Assembly (NCBI RefSeq): GCF_946223165.1
Contig: NZ_CAMIBP010000011.1
Coordinates: 1 to 64,000, forward strand
DNA: 64,000 bases
Reading direction: 5' to 3'
DNA from: an uncultured Corynebacterium sp.
Lineage (GTDB): Bacteria > Actinomycetota > Actinomycetes > Mycobacteriales > Mycobacteriaceae
The notes below the pieces were generated by a model. It did no database searches and was not told the origin of the DNA. It was given only the letters and a program-made list of their open reading frames with translations. Both the position numbers and the translations under genes were made by a program. This document shows, one piece after another, positions 34,940 through 44,219 of the stretch (position 1 is the stretch's first letter; each line of letters starts with the position of its first letter).

Positions 34940-35409
34940 GCCGGCGGCGCGGGGCGGCGCAGCATGGGGGCATGCGGGATGCCTTCGTCGTCGAACTCCT
35001 CGCCGCAGGCCACGAAGCCGAAGGCGCCGTAGTAGTCCGTGAGCGGGGCCTGTGCCTCGAGGAACACCGGAAGGCCGGCCGCGACGTGCTCGCAGAGCTG
35101 GAGCGCGGCTTCCATTATGTGGTGGCCGAGCCCCGTCCCGCGGGCAGCGGGGGCCAGCGCGAAGCGGCCGAATTGCATGACGTCCTCGCCGCCATGGCGG
35201 GAGGGGAAAACTCGGCAGGTGCCGACGAGGTCCCCCGCCTCATCACGCGCGAGAAGGTGAAGTGTGTCCGATCGGACATCTGTGGGATCGATCTCAGCGT
35301 AGGGGCACTGCTGTTCATGGACGAAAACGTCGACGCGCAACTTGTACAGGTAGTGCACGTCAAGTGGGTTCATCTGTGAAATGCTCGCGGCGGAGATGGT
35401 GAAGGACAT
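34936..35409 (-). CDS. GNAT acetyltransferase (ElaA-like)
   Basis: A 157-residue cytoplasmic N-acetyltransferase. DVHYLYKLRVDVFVHEQQCPYAEID is the ElaA-type N-terminus, GTCRVFPS and FGRFALAPAARGTGLGHHIMEAAL the acetyl-CoA-binding region (RGTGLG pyrophosphate loop), and TDYYGAFGFVACGEEFDDEGIPHAPM the C-terminal strand pair. Substrate unknown. ATG 35409 is chosen because TATGCT (35416-35421) is 6 bases upstream. Its 3' end overlaps purT by 4 bases. Confidence 0.85.
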   Translation of the reverse strand: MSFTISAASISQMNPLDVHYLYKLRVDVFVHEQQCPYAEIDPTDVRSDTLHLLARDEAGDLVGTCRVFPSRHGGEDVMQFGRFALAPAARGTGLGHHIMEAALQLCEHVAAGLPVFLEAQAPLTDYYGAFGFVACGEEFDDEGIPHAPMLRRPAPPA

Positions 35410-35538
35410 GGCCACAGCATATCGATGACCAGCATTCAAGGGGCGCACGAACGGGCAGTGGCCGGTAGTCTGGTGAAGTCACCTTTGTGGTAGGCCCGTG
35501 ATGACCACCACACCATGCTTGTATGAAAGGTCTTTCAC

Positions 35539-36888
35539 ATGACTGCTTCCCGATCTGCTGTCGTGACCGTCGCTGGTCGATCCTTCGACGGATTGGACTT
35601 GGACGGCTTCGCTGAAGCCTTGGGCGCGCAGACTGGCACGATTAACGCACTGAGCACGGTCGCCGACGTCGTCGCGGCCGCCTCGACCCTCCGCGACGAG
35701 GTGGTGCGCGGCAGCGGCGATACTCACTTTGATGCGCAGGCCGCCGCCGCGCTGGGCATCCCTCTCGTCATCGTGGGCGCTGAGCCGGCCGTCGGCCTGG
35801 CCGTCCGCCACGCCAAGGAGCTGCAGGCCACCGTTGTCTCCGGCGAATCCTTGGAGGGACTTGCAGATCAGGTGCGCGCCATCGGCGAGCTGGAGCCCAT
35901 CATGTCGGCTTCCGTGTTTGAGGCGCAGCTGCTGGAGAAGGCCAAGGCCGCCGGCGCGCACATTGTCCTTCCCGAAGGCGAAGATGACCGCATCCTGCTC
36001 GCCGCCGGACAGCTGCTGGCCCGCAAGATTGCCAAGCTCACCATCCTCGGCGACCCGGCCGCCATCACCGAGCGTGCTGGCGAGCTGGGCGTCGACCTCG
36101 CGGACGCCACCCTCATCGATCATCGCACCTCCCCGCTGGCCGAGGAATTCGCCGCTGACTTCGCTGAGCTGCGCAAGTCCAAGGGGGTCACGCTCGAGCA
36201 GGCCCGCGAGACCATGCAGGACATTTCCTACTTCGGCACCATGATGGTCCACAAGGGCCTCGCGGACGGCATGGTCTCCGGCGCGGCCCACACCACCGCT
36301 CACACCATCAAGCCGTCCTTCCAGATCATCAAGACCAAGCCGGGCGCCTCCGTCGTCTCCTCAATCTTCCTCATGGTCATGCGCGGGCGCTTGTGGGCGT
36401 TCGGCGATTGCGCCGTGAACCCGAACCCCACCCCGGAGCAGCTGGGCGAGATCGCCGTCGTGTCGGCGCAGACCGCTGGCCAGTTCGGCATCGACCCGCG
36501 CGTGGCGGTCCTGTCCTACTCCACCGGCACCTCCGGTTCCGGCCCGGACGTGGATCGCGCCGTCGCCGCCGTCGCCGCTGCCCACGAGCTAGATCCGTCG
36601 GTGAAGGTGGACGGCCCGCTGCAGTTCGATGCCGCCTGCGACCCGGGTGTTGCCGCCAAGAAGGCTCCCGATTCCGAGGTGGCGGGCAAGGCCACCGTGT
36701 TCGTCTTCCCGGACCTCGAGGCCGGCAATATCGCCTACAAGACCGCGCAGCGCACCGCCGGCGCGCTCGCTGTCGGCCCCATCCTCCAGGGCCTCAACAA
36801 GCCCATCAACGATCTCTCCCGCGGCGCCACCGTGCCGGACATCGTCAACACCGTCGCGATCACCGCTATTCAGGCAGGAGTGAAGTAA
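35539..36888 (+). CDS. pta: Phosphate acetyltransferase
   Basis: A 449-residue enzyme converting acetyl-CoA and phosphate to acetyl phosphate. The catalytic PTA_PTB domain fills about 130-449 (LPEGEDDRILLAAGQLL, MMVHKGLADGMVSGAAHTTAHTIKPS, VVSSIFLM, VLSYSTGTSGSG, FPDLEAGNIAYK). The N-terminal 120 residues are a reduced, DRTGG-like part, so it belongs to the shorter corynebacterial Pta form rather than the 700-residue enterobacterial one. ackA starts immediately after the stop, so the genes form one operon for acetate activation or overflow. Confidence 0.96.
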   Translation: MTASRSAVVTVAGRSFDGLDLDGFAEALGAQTGTINALSTVADVVAAASTLRDEVVRGSGDTHFDAQAAAALGIPLVIVGAEPAVGLAVRHAKELQATVVSGESLEGLADQVRAIGELEPIMSASVFEAQLLEKAKAAGAHIVLPEGEDDRILLAAGQLLARKIAKLTILGDPAAITERAGELGVDLADATLIDHRTSPLAEEFAADFAELRKSKGVTLEQARETMQDISYFGTMMVHKGLADGMVSGAAHTTAHTIKPSFQIIKTKPGASVVSSIFLMVMRGRLWAFGDCAVNPNPTPEQLGEIAVVSAQTAGQFGIDPRVAVLSYSTGTSGSGPDVDRAVAAVAAAHELDPSVKVDGPLQFDAACDPGVAAKKAPDSEVAGKATVFVFPDLEAGNIAYKTAQRTAGALAVGPILQGLNKPINDLSRGATVPDIVNTVAITAIQAGVK

Positions 36889-38112
36889 ATGGCCTACGTA
36901 CTCGTCCTTAACTCGGGTTCCTCGTCCGTCAAGTTCCAGCTCGTCGACCCGGAATCCTCGGCCACCGACACCCCGCTCGTCTCCGGCCTCGTGGAACAGG
37001 TCGGCGAGCCCATGGGCGCCGTCACCGTCAAGACCGGCGGTGAGGAGTATAAGGAGGAGCTGGAGATCCCCACGCACTCCTTCGGCCTGCAGCGTGCCTT
37101 CGACATCATGCACGACCATGGGGTGGGCCCCATGGACGTCGAGGTCATCGCCGTCGGCCACCGCGTCGTCCACGGCGGTAAGCTGTTCAGTGAGCCGCAG
37201 CTCATCGTGGATCAGATTGAGTCCATGATTGAGGACCTCATCCCGCTGGCCCCGCTGCACAACCCGGCCAACTTGGACGGCATCCGCGTTGCCCGCACGA
37301 TGCTGCCGGATATCCCGCACGTCGCCATCTTCGATACCGCGTTCTTCAACCACATCCCGCCGGCGGCTGCGCTTTACGCCATCAATAATGAGGTCGCCTC
37401 CAAGTACGATATCCGTCGCTACGGCTTCCACGGCACCTCGCACGAGTTCGTCTCGCAGCAGGTCCCGGGCCTGCTGGGCAAGGACCCGAAGACCGTCAAC
37501 CAGATCACCCTGCACCTGGGCAACGGTGCCTCGGCTGCCGCCATCCGCCACGGTCGCCCCATCGACACCTCCATGGGCCTGACCCCGCTGGCCGGTCTGG
37601 CCATGGGTACCCGTTCCGGAGACATTGACCCGGGCATCATCTTCCACCTGTCGCGCCAGGCGGGAATGTCTATCGATGAGATCGACAACCTGCTCAACAA
37701 GCAGTCCGGTGTCAAGGGCATCGCTGGCGTGAACGACTTCCGCATCCTGCGTCAGCGGATTGAACAGGAAGATCAGGACGCGTGGCTGGCCTACAACATC
37801 TACATTCACCAGCTGCGCCGCTTCATCGGCTCCTACATGATCGCGCTCGGTCGCGTGGACGCCATCACGTTTACCGCCGGAGTGGGTGAGAACGACACCG
37901 AGGTCCGTCAGGACTCGCTGTTCCACCTGGAAATGTACGGTATCCACTTCGACAAGGAAGCCAACCTTGTGCGCTCCAAGGAGCCGCGCATGATTTCCAC
38001 GGCTGACTCACCGGTCAAGGTGTTCGTCGTGCCGACCAACGAGGAGCTGGCCATTGCTCAAAAGTCCGCCGAGGTTGCCGCCATGGCGCGCGAGGCGGGG
38101 CTGTACGCCTAA
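36889..38112 (+). CDS. ackA: Acetate kinase
   Basis: A 407-residue enzyme interconverting acetyl phosphate plus ADP with acetate plus ATP. LVLNSGSSSVKFQL at the N-terminus, VGHRVVHGG, FDTAFFNHIPPAAALYAI, YGFHGTSHEFVSQQ, TLHLGNGASAAAI and FTAGVGENDTEVR are the family signature segments, and length is standard. It is translated directly after pta (no gap). A 12-bp terminator stem follows at 38141. Together with ald at 9647 it provides a route between acetaldehyde, acetate and acetyl-CoA. Confidence 0.97.
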   Translation: MAYVLVLNSGSSSVKFQLVDPESSATDTPLVSGLVEQVGEPMGAVTVKTGGEEYKEELEIPTHSFGLQRAFDIMHDHGVGPMDVEVIAVGHRVVHGGKLFSEPQLIVDQIESMIEDLIPLAPLHNPANLDGIRVARTMLPDIPHVAIFDTAFFNHIPPAAALYAINNEVASKYDIRRYGFHGTSHEFVSQQVPGLLGKDPKTVNQITLHLGNGASAAAIRHGRPIDTSMGLTPLAGLAMGTRSGDIDPGIIFHLSRQAGMSIDEIDNLLNKQSGVKGIAGVNDFRILRQRIEQEDQDAWLAYNIYIHQLRRFIGSYMIALGRVDAITFTAGVGENDTEVRQDSLFHLEMYGIHFDKEANLVRSKEPRMISTADSPVKVFVVPTNEELAIAQKSAEVAAMAREAGLYA

Positions 38113-38140
38113 GTAGCGAGGGTTGGGTCGCTGGGACACT

Positions 38141-38171
38141 GGGGCGCTCGGGTTGCGGACCTGAGCGCCCC
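38141..38171 (+). terminator. Hairpin after ackA
   Basis: Stem of 12 bp with one G-T pair (38141-38152 with 38160-38171), rich in GC, without a long T run. Confidence 0.7.
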
Positions 38172-38187
38172 GTGGTCTGCTTGGGGC

Positions 38188-39036
38188 ATGGAACTTCTGC
38201 AGCTTCAGGAGCTCCCGGGGGACTATGTGGCGCTGAGCACCACCTTGGGGGTGACCAAAGATTGGTGGGATACAGCGCCATTTCACCAGCGTGCCGAGGC
38301 CCGCGCACTGGCCATCGGGCACTCAACCCGCCGCGCGGTGCTGCTGGGGGCGGCCGCCGCCCGCGTGCACGGACTGTGGGTGTTTCGGCCGCGGAGCGGC
38401 CCGGAGATAGTGCGGTTGGGGCTGCCCTCCGGGACTGTTCCGCCGCGCGCGGACTGGTTACCCGGTAGCTCCTATGTCCGGGGACCCGTGGGGGAGACCG
38501 AGCTCGTGCGCGGGGTGCGCGTGAGTTCTCGCGCACGGACGGTGGTGGACATTGCGCGATGGGAGGGCTGGATTCGCGGCTTCGTCGCGGCGGAGTCCTT
38601 CCTGCGTGACGGCGGGCTGATTCGGGAGCTGCAGGACGCGTGCTTGGGCCTGGGGAGAGTACGGGGCATCGCGGATGCCCGCCGCGCGGTGCGGATGGCG
38701 GGTGGGCAGTCGGAGTCGCCCTACGAGGCCTTGGCGTTCGGCTTGCTGACGTACGCCGAGGTGCCGGTTCGCCAGCAGGTGCGGCTCCTCGATGACGCCC
38801 GGGTGGACCTCATGGTCGGGGCCAAGCTCGTGGTGGAGATCGACGGGGCGGTGAAGTATGACGGTTCGACGTACGGTGTGTCGCCGCACGATGCGGTGTT
38901 GGCGGAGCGGCGGCGCGAGGTCCGCTTGCACAACGCAGGCTTTACGGTCATCCGCTTCATGGCTGCGGAGGTGGAAAAGGACCCCGAGAGCTTCATCGCG
39001 ACGGTGAAGAGGTGGCACCGCACCCTATCTGTATAG
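38188..39036 (+). CDS. DUF559 (Vsr-like endonuclease fold) protein
   Basis: A 282-residue soluble protein. The N-terminal part (STRRAVLLGAAAARVHGLWVF) resembles the helical region of AbiEi-type antitoxin-like proteins. The C-terminal third, VDLMVGAKLVVEIDGAVKYDG followed by ERRREVRLHNAGFTVIRF, matches the DUF559/Vsr-like restriction-endonuclease fold with Asp and Glu positions typical of metal-dependent nucleases. Such genes are common in actinobacteria and have no established function. The stop codon lies inside a perfect palindrome. No partner gene is adjacent, so a toxin-antitoxin pair is not supported. Confidence 0.7.
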   Translation: MELLQLQELPGDYVALSTTLGVTKDWWDTAPFHQRAEARALAIGHSTRRAVLLGAAAARVHGLWVFRPRSGPEIVRLGLPSGTVPPRADWLPGSSYVRGPVGETELVRGVRVSSRARTVVDIARWEGWIRGFVAAESFLRDGGLIRELQDACLGLGRVRGIADARRAVRMAGGQSESPYEALAFGLLTYAEVPVRQQVRLLDDARVDLMVGAKLVVEIDGAVKYDGSTYGVSPHDAVLAERRREVRLHNAGFTVIRFMAAEVEKDPESFIATVKRWHRTLSV

Positions 39037-39064
39037 GAAGACTCGTGGCTTCCTATACAGATAG
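39025..39064. terminator. 16-bp perfect palindrome across the DUF559 stop codon
   Basis: 39025-39040 pairs with 39049-39064 (loop of 8). The stop codon of the DUF559 gene lies in the 5' arm. Shares the core TGTATAGGA with the palindrome at 39110. Confidence 0.75.
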
Positions 39065-39109
39065 CGGATTGCGTCCGGCAAAACCCCAGGTCGCGACCGC
39101 GAGATAATG

Positions 39110-39149
39110 CTAGTTGTATAGGACGCCGCTGCTCCTCCTATACAACTAG
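39110..39149. terminator. 14-bp perfect palindrome across the pknG stop codon
   Basis: 39110-39123 pairs with 39136-39149 (loop of 12). The stop codon of pknG (minus strand) lies in one arm. Likely terminator of pknG; sister of the palindrome at 39025. Confidence 0.75.
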
Positions 39150-41668
39150 AAGAGGGTCACCGGCCGCACCTGATTCGCCAGATCAACGAGCGCGTAGCGA
39201 TGCCGGGAGAAGGGCGCCTGGCGGGCCAGGGTGCGCAGGGTATCGGCCAGCCCGTAGCGGAGGCCGCGCTGGGTGAAGGAGTACTCGAAGAGGTCATTCG
39301 GTGACGCGGACGCGTCGAGGTTGTAGTTCCGCAGGAAGCTGAGGCCGGCGGAGATGACGGCGACTTTGACCTGCAGAAAGCGGGGCTCGTTGGCGGGGAT
39401 CTCTTCCAAGCGGCGGGCAGCGCGGCGCACGCGGGACTCGGAGAGGTCTTGGGCAATGAGCTGCAAGATGGTGGTCAGGCGCGCCATGCGGTGGTGGCGC
39501 GAGGCGTTGGGGACGCGGTCGAGGGTGGCGACGGCGAGCTCAATCTGGTGCTCGGTGCGCAGCTGGCGGGCGAGGCCGAAGGCGGAGGACACCGTGGTGG
39601 GGTTTGTGACCCAGACCAGGGAGTACAGGCGCATGGAGTTAAGACGCAGCAGCGAGGGGTCCTCGGTGATGTGGTCCCAGATGCCGGGCTGGTCCTCGAA
39701 GGCGGAGTTCGGCAGGTCCGCGAGCGAGGTGCCCTGACCGGCGGTGGCGCGGGCGACGGGGGCGTCGATGAGTGAGGCTTCGTGGTAGCCCAGCTGCTGC
39801 AGGATGAGCTCGTTGACGGCGGCGATGGCGAGCTTCGGTGCGGCCTCGCCGGGCAACAAGTTGAGGACCTGCGCGAAGTATTCCTGCGCGGGCGCGTAGC
39901 GGTCGAGGAGCAGCTCGGTGACGCCGGAGTACCAGAAGAACCGCCAGTCGTCGCCGAGCCGGTCCTTGATGGAGTCGAGCCAGGAACGAGCCTGGCCGAT
40001 GAAGCCGAGGTCGATCATGGAACGCACGACGCCGAAGGGGATCTCGGAGGAGCGCTCGTACTCGGGGGTCTGCATGGCCTGACGGAGGGTTTCCAGGGCT
40101 TCCTGCGGCTCGGCGTAGGAGAAACCCTGGAGAAGCGCGGCGCCGATGTCGCGGCGGTCGAGCAGCGGGGCGGGCAGCGCGGAAGCGACCTCGGGGGAGG
40201 TGATGCGCACGGTGCGTTCGATGCCGTCGATGAGCTGGTCGGTGCGGAACACGAGGTGCTTGGTGCCAAAGGTGGAACGCTGCGGGGAGAAGAGCGAGTG
40301 CTGCGCGGGGTGCTGGACGCCGTCGCGTTGGGCGATGACCTCGCGCAGGACGCCGTAGAGCTGGGTGCGCATCTCGTCTATGGAGCGGAAGCGTTGCGCC
40401 GGTTCGGGATGGGTGGCGCGCAGCAGGAGGCGGTAGTACGAGAGGTACCGGCGCAGCACGGGTTCGTCGGTGGGCGAGGGAACCCCGGGAAGGTAGATGT
40501 TCTCGTCATCGCGGGGGAGCTCGAGGGTAAGCGCCATGAGGGTGCGGCCGATGGTGTAAATGTCGGAGGCGATCGAGGGGCCCGCGGTGCCGACCTCGGG
40601 CGCCTGGAAACCGCGGGTGCCGTAGATGTACCCGAAGGCGCCGATGCCGGAGACGGCACCTAGGTCGATGAGCTTGACCTGGTCCTCAGTGACGATGATG
40701 TTGTCGGGCTTGAGATCGTTGTACACCACCTCGCGGGAGTGGAGGTAGTCCAGTGCGGGGAGGACCTCGAGAATGTAGGCGATGGCGATGTCGATGGGCA
40801 GCAGGTGGCCGGGCTGCGCGTTGCGGCGGTGGCGCAGCGAGGGGCCGCCGACGTACTCCATGACGATAAAGCCGCCGGGGACGCGGGCGTCGTCGACGAA
40901 GTTGAAAATCTTGACGATGCCAGGGTGGGTGATGTCGGCGAGGAATTCGCGCTCCGCCTCGGCGGCCGCCGTCTCGTCCTCGTTTTTGTGGGCCTGCATG
41001 CCCTTGAGTACCACGATGCGGCCGGAGACAAAGTGGTCATTGGCCAGGTAGATCCAGCCCATGCCGCCGTGGGCGATGACGCCGAGGATCTCGTACTGCC
41101 CGCCGACGAGGTCGCCGGGATTGAGCTGCGGCGCGGTGACCTTGCCGGAGGCCACCTTCTCTGCGACGGCGCTGGGATCGATGAGCGCGTCGCGGGCCTC
41201 GCCGGGAACGACGAAGGGCAGGGAGACCATGCCGTCGGCGACCTCACGGTCCATACGGGCGGCGTTGCGGCGCTCGCGGAAGGCGCGGAGGGCGCGCTCG
41301 CGGGAGGTCTGGGAGGTCGACTTACCGGTGGCCTGCGCGTTGCCGCCGACGAAGCCTGCTTTCTGGGCCTTCGCGACGCGCGCGGCGCGGGCTTCCTTTT
41401 GATCGCGCAGGTGGCTCAGGTCCTCGATGAGGGCCGCGATGTCGGGATCTTGGAGGTCGGAGGCGGCCGGGTCGAGGTGGCTGCCGTCCCGATAGTCGGA
41501 GGCCGCGGTGGCATCGGTGGTGTCATCGTCCGCGAAGGGGTCGAAGGCGACGGCCTGGGTGCCTTCCTCGTCGTCGAAGCCCTCAGCGAACGGATCGAAG
41601 TGGACCGCCCGGGTGCTCTCGTCGGGCTGCTGGGGTTCAGTGTGTGGCCCCGTTTGTGGCTCCGTCAT
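39146..41668 (-). CDS. pknG: Serine/threonine protein kinase PknG
   Basis: An 840-residue soluble kinase that in C. glutamicum phosphorylates OdhI and so relieves inhibition of 2-oxoglutarate dehydrogenase. The N-terminal region (1-180) is acidic with two copies of an AVxFDPFA motif and lacks the CxxCG rubredoxin part of mycobacterial PknG. The kinase domain (about 190-460) has the glycine loop AHGGMGW, VVLKGMQ, the catalytic YNDLKPDN (Arg of HRD replaced by Asn, as in PknG) and DLGAV in place of DFG. The C-terminal part (about 480-840) is a TPR-like helical repeat region. It is the last gene of glnX-glnH-pknG. Confidence 0.95.
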   Translation of the reverse strand: MTEPQTGPHTEPQQPDESTRAVHFDPFAEGFDDEEGTQAVAFDPFADDDTTDATAASDYRDGSHLDPAASDLQDPDIAALIEDLSHLRDQKEARAARVAKAQKAGFVGGNAQATGKSTSQTSRERALRAFRERRNAARMDREVADGMVSLPFVVPGEARDALIDPSAVAEKVASGKVTAPQLNPGDLVGGQYEILGVIAHGGMGWIYLANDHFVSGRIVVLKGMQAHKNEDETAAAEAEREFLADITHPGIVKIFNFVDDARVPGGFIVMEYVGGPSLRHRRNAQPGHLLPIDIAIAYILEVLPALDYLHSREVVYNDLKPDNIIVTEDQVKLIDLGAVSGIGAFGYIYGTRGFQAPEVGTAGPSIASDIYTIGRTLMALTLELPRDDENIYLPGVPSPTDEPVLRRYLSYYRLLLRATHPEPAQRFRSIDEMRTQLYGVLREVIAQRDGVQHPAQHSLFSPQRSTFGTKHLVFRTDQLIDGIERTVRITSPEVASALPAPLLDRRDIGAALLQGFSYAEPQEALETLRQAMQTPEYERSSEIPFGVVRSMIDLGFIGQARSWLDSIKDRLGDDWRFFWYSGVTELLLDRYAPAQEYFAQVLNLLPGEAAPKLAIAAVNELILQQLGYHEASLIDAPVARATAGQGTSLADLPNSAFEDQPGIWDHITEDPSLLRLNSMRLYSLVWVTNPTTVSSAFGLARQLRTEHQIELAVATLDRVPNASRHHRMARLTTILQLIAQDLSESRVRRAARRLEEIPANEPRFLQVKVAVISAGLSFLRNYNLDASASPNDLFEYSFTQRGLRYGLADTLRTLARQAPFSRHRYALVDLANQVRPVTLF

Positions 41669-42714
41669 TGGTCCTCCTCGCGGTAGTTGGGGGCGGGCAG
41701 CGGGGAGAGCGGCACGAATGCCGCGAACCAGCGGTCATACATCTGGGCCCAGGTGCCGTCGGATCGGATGCGTTCGATGGTGGAGTTCACCTGCCGCACG
41801 AGACCGCGCGAGTCGAAGGTGGAATCGGGCTTGCGGATGCCGACGGCAAAGGCCGCTTCGGAGATCGATTCCCCAACGATCTGGGTGTAGGGGTCTTGCT
41901 CCCGCATGCCGGACAGCAGGACGTCGTCGGTCACGACGGCATCGACCTGCCCTTGCTGCAGGGCCATGAGGCAGTCGCCCCATGTGCTGGTGGCTAGGAT
42001 GTCGGCCTGCGGGGCGCGCCGGCGGACCAATTCGATGGACGTGGATCCGGACGCGGCGCAGGCTACCTTGCCGGTGAGATCGTCTATGCCAGTGATTCCC
42101 GAGGAGGACTCGACGAGCAGGCGGGTCTGTGTGACGAGGTAGGGCAGGGAGAATTCGACGACCTTCTGGCGCTGGGCGGTCATCGTCATGGAACGGATGA
42201 CGAGATCGACCCGGCCAGTGGACAATGCCTGAGTGCGCTCGGAGGAGGTCACGAAGCGGAAGTCCACGCGGTTGGGATCGCCGAAGATGTCGCGGGCAAG
42301 CTCGTGGGCGAGGTCGATTTCGAAGCCTTGAAGCTCACCGGTAAGTGAGTCGCGGGAGGAGAGAAGATTGTTGGATTGGTCGACGCCCACAATGAGGCGC
42401 CCGCGCTTGACGATGAAGGGGATGCGCTCGGCCGGGGTCTTGGAATCCGGCTGGTAGCTGCCCTGGAGCTCGCGGGTGTCGATGTCCCTGATGACGTGCG
42501 AGCCCGCTTTGTTGAGCACCGCGCCGGCCGGCAGCGGCGGCCCGGACTGGCCGGGGGAGGAATCGATGATGGAATCGGGCTCGGCAACGGGAGCGGAGGG
42601 ATCGGGGGCGGTGGCGCAGCCGGACACTAGGGCCAGCGCGAGGAACGCGGCCGTGACTGTGGCGGCGGTGCTGGCGGTGGCGGCGGTGGCGGTAAACATC
42701 GGGCGGCGCATCAC
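41665..42714 (-). CDS. glnH: Glutamine-binding-type lipoprotein GlnH (sensor partner of PknG)
   Basis: A 349-residue extracytoplasmic binding protein. A lipoprotein signal (FLALALVSGC, Cys about 33) is followed by a linker rich in Pro/Ser and a type II periplasmic binding fold: LIVGVDQSNNLLSSRDSLTGELQGFEIDLAHEL, DLVIRSMTMTAQRQKVVEFSLPYLVTQTRLL. It has no linked transport permease or ATPase; in actinobacteria GlnH senses Asp/Glu-type amino acids and signals through GlnX to PknG. It overlaps both neighbours by 4 bases, so all three genes are translationally coupled. Confidence 0.92.
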   Translation of the reverse strand: MMRRPMFTATAATASTAATVTAAFLALALVSGCATAPDPSAPVAEPDSIIDSSPGQSGPPLPAGAVLNKAGSHVIRDIDTRELQGSYQPDSKTPAERIPFIVKRGRLIVGVDQSNNLLSSRDSLTGELQGFEIDLAHELARDIFGDPNRVDFRFVTSSERTQALSTGRVDLVIRSMTMTAQRQKVVEFSLPYLVTQTRLLVESSSGITGIDDLTGKVACAASGSTSIELVRRRAPQADILATSTWGDCLMALQQGQVDAVVTDDVLLSGMREQDPYTQIVGESISEAAFAVGIRKPDSTFDSRGLVRQVNSTIERIRSDGTWAQMYDRWFAAFVPLSPLPAPNYREEDQ

Positions 42715-44159
42715 AGGTACTCCTGAAGGCGGGGGCGAATGCCGATCCAGATGGCCAGGATGGCGCCCAGAGTGATAAGTCCCACGGCGCCGCCCAAGGC
42801 CCGGGTGGCGTCGAGGCTGTCGTCGATGTAGCTGCGCATCGCATCACGCGTGCTGCCGATGAGCGCGGAGAGCGCGTCGTTGAGGTCGTTAAACGCCATG
42901 GCGGCCGTGGGCTGGCCGGCCCAGGGCTGCAGCGCGGTGGCGCGGGAGATGGCCTCGTCGTAGCGGCCGTTGGCCATGTCATCCATGACGAAGTTATGGG
43001 CGGTGCGCCACTGGTTGATGGCCGTTCGAGCATTCGTCAGCGCCTGGCCCTGGTCCTTCGTGAGGTGCTCCGCCGAGTCGTAGGCATCGAGCGCGGCGGT
43101 GACGGAGGAGACCATTGCGTCGAAGTCACTGGTCCGGGTCTGCCCGCCGGAGGCGTCCGCCGTGGCTGCCGTGGCCTGGCGGGTGACGAGTACGAGGGTC
43201 TCCGACGTGCGCGCTTTCTGCGCCGCAATTTGGGAGTTGGTGAGTTGCTCCCAGGGGCTGGCGGCCGCCTCGAAACGCTGGGCGCCGGCGGCCCAGGTCA
43301 GCGCGTTGGCGGTGACCACCCACGTCAGCGCGACGACCATGAGGGCAGTGGCGGCGAGGAAGCCGCGGTTGAAGCGGCGCCGGGTGAGCCGCCAGAGCCA
43401 CCACTGCGCGCCCAGCAGGAACAGGACGGCGGCTAAGAAGCCGGAGACGGGGATGAGCTGCGGTGCGGTGAGCTCGCGCTGCTGCGTTGCCACCTTGGCC
43501 GAGGTGAGCTGGAAGAGCTGCGCCGCGGCGGGCAGGATCTCCTCGCGCATGAGGGTCGAGGCGTTGGTCATGTAGGTCACGGCCACCGCGTTGTCGGCGC
43601 GGTGGTTGGCGCGGGCTTGTTCCACCATGCCGGTGTAGACGGGTAGCTGGCGCTGGACGAGCACGACAAGCTCGCGAATCTTTTCGTCGTTGACGTCGGT
43701 GCCCAAGACGGATTGGGTGGCGGCGACCGCCGCGCGATCGATGGCGTCATTGTAGGTGGTGCGCGACGCGTTGGGCTCGATGCCGGACTGGACGAAGCCG
43801 GTGGTGGCGACCGTGTCCGCCAGCGACAGGGAGGTGTAGAGGTTGTGGGCCGCGTTGTTCATTGGCTCGGTGGAGCTGAGCAGGATGCTGAGGCGATCGT
43901 GGCGCACCGAGGAGAAGTTGGCCAGGGACGCGCCAGCGGCGGCGATGGCGACGGTGAGCAGCACCATCATGGCGGTGAGCTTGCCAGGCGTGGTGCCCGC
44001 GAAGCTCAGCCCGCGCCGGGCGAGGCGCGCCGGGCCGGAGAACCACGTGATCGCGCGGTGCGTGGCGCGATCGAAAACTGGCTGCGCTGGCTCGGTGACG
44101 TCATCGAGCCAGTGATCCGACAGAGGGGCCGCGGCATCGTCGGTTGCGGGCACAGTCAT
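42711..44159 (-). CDS. glnX: Membrane protein GlnX of the GlnX-GlnH-PknG signalling pathway
   Basis: A 482-residue membrane protein: cytoplasmic N-terminus (about 1-60), four hydrophobic segments (about 62-80, 243-263, 271-291 and 455-475) and two long extracytoplasmic helical regions, a layout like sensory receptors. It is thought to connect the binding protein GlnH with the kinase PknG across the membrane. It is the first gene of the operon; TATCCT (44166-44171) lies 6 bases before the ATG, so the operon mRNA is probably leaderless. Only 60 bases separate it from the divergent NUDIX gene, so the promoters are close. Confidence 0.9.
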   Translation of the reverse strand: MTVPATDDAAAPLSDHWLDDVTEPAQPVFDRATHRAITWFSGPARLARRGLSFAGTTPGKLTAMMVLLTVAIAAAGASLANFSSVRHDRLSILLSSTEPMNNAAHNLYTSLSLADTVATTGFVQSGIEPNASRTTYNDAIDRAAVAATQSVLGTDVNDEKIRELVVLVQRQLPVYTGMVEQARANHRADNAVAVTYMTNASTLMREEILPAAAQLFQLTSAKVATQQRELTAPQLIPVSGFLAAVLFLLGAQWWLWRLTRRRFNRGFLAATALMVVALTWVVTANALTWAAGAQRFEAAASPWEQLTNSQIAAQKARTSETLVLVTRQATAATADASGGQTRTSDFDAMVSSVTAALDAYDSAEHLTKDQGQALTNARTAINQWRTAHNFVMDDMANGRYDEAISRATALQPWAGQPTAAMAFNDLNDALSALIGSTRDAMRSYIDDSLDATRALGGAVGLITLGAILAIWIGIRPRLQEYL

Positions 44160-44219
44160 TTCTCAAGGATAACTTTCGTCCCGTGTCGGGCGCCAGTATT
44201 TTGCCTTATTATGGCGGGC

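Noticed and set aside
37800..39040. Toxin-antitoxin system around the DUF559 protein
   Set aside because: The AbiEi-like N-terminus is suggestive, but no partner toxin gene lies next to it.
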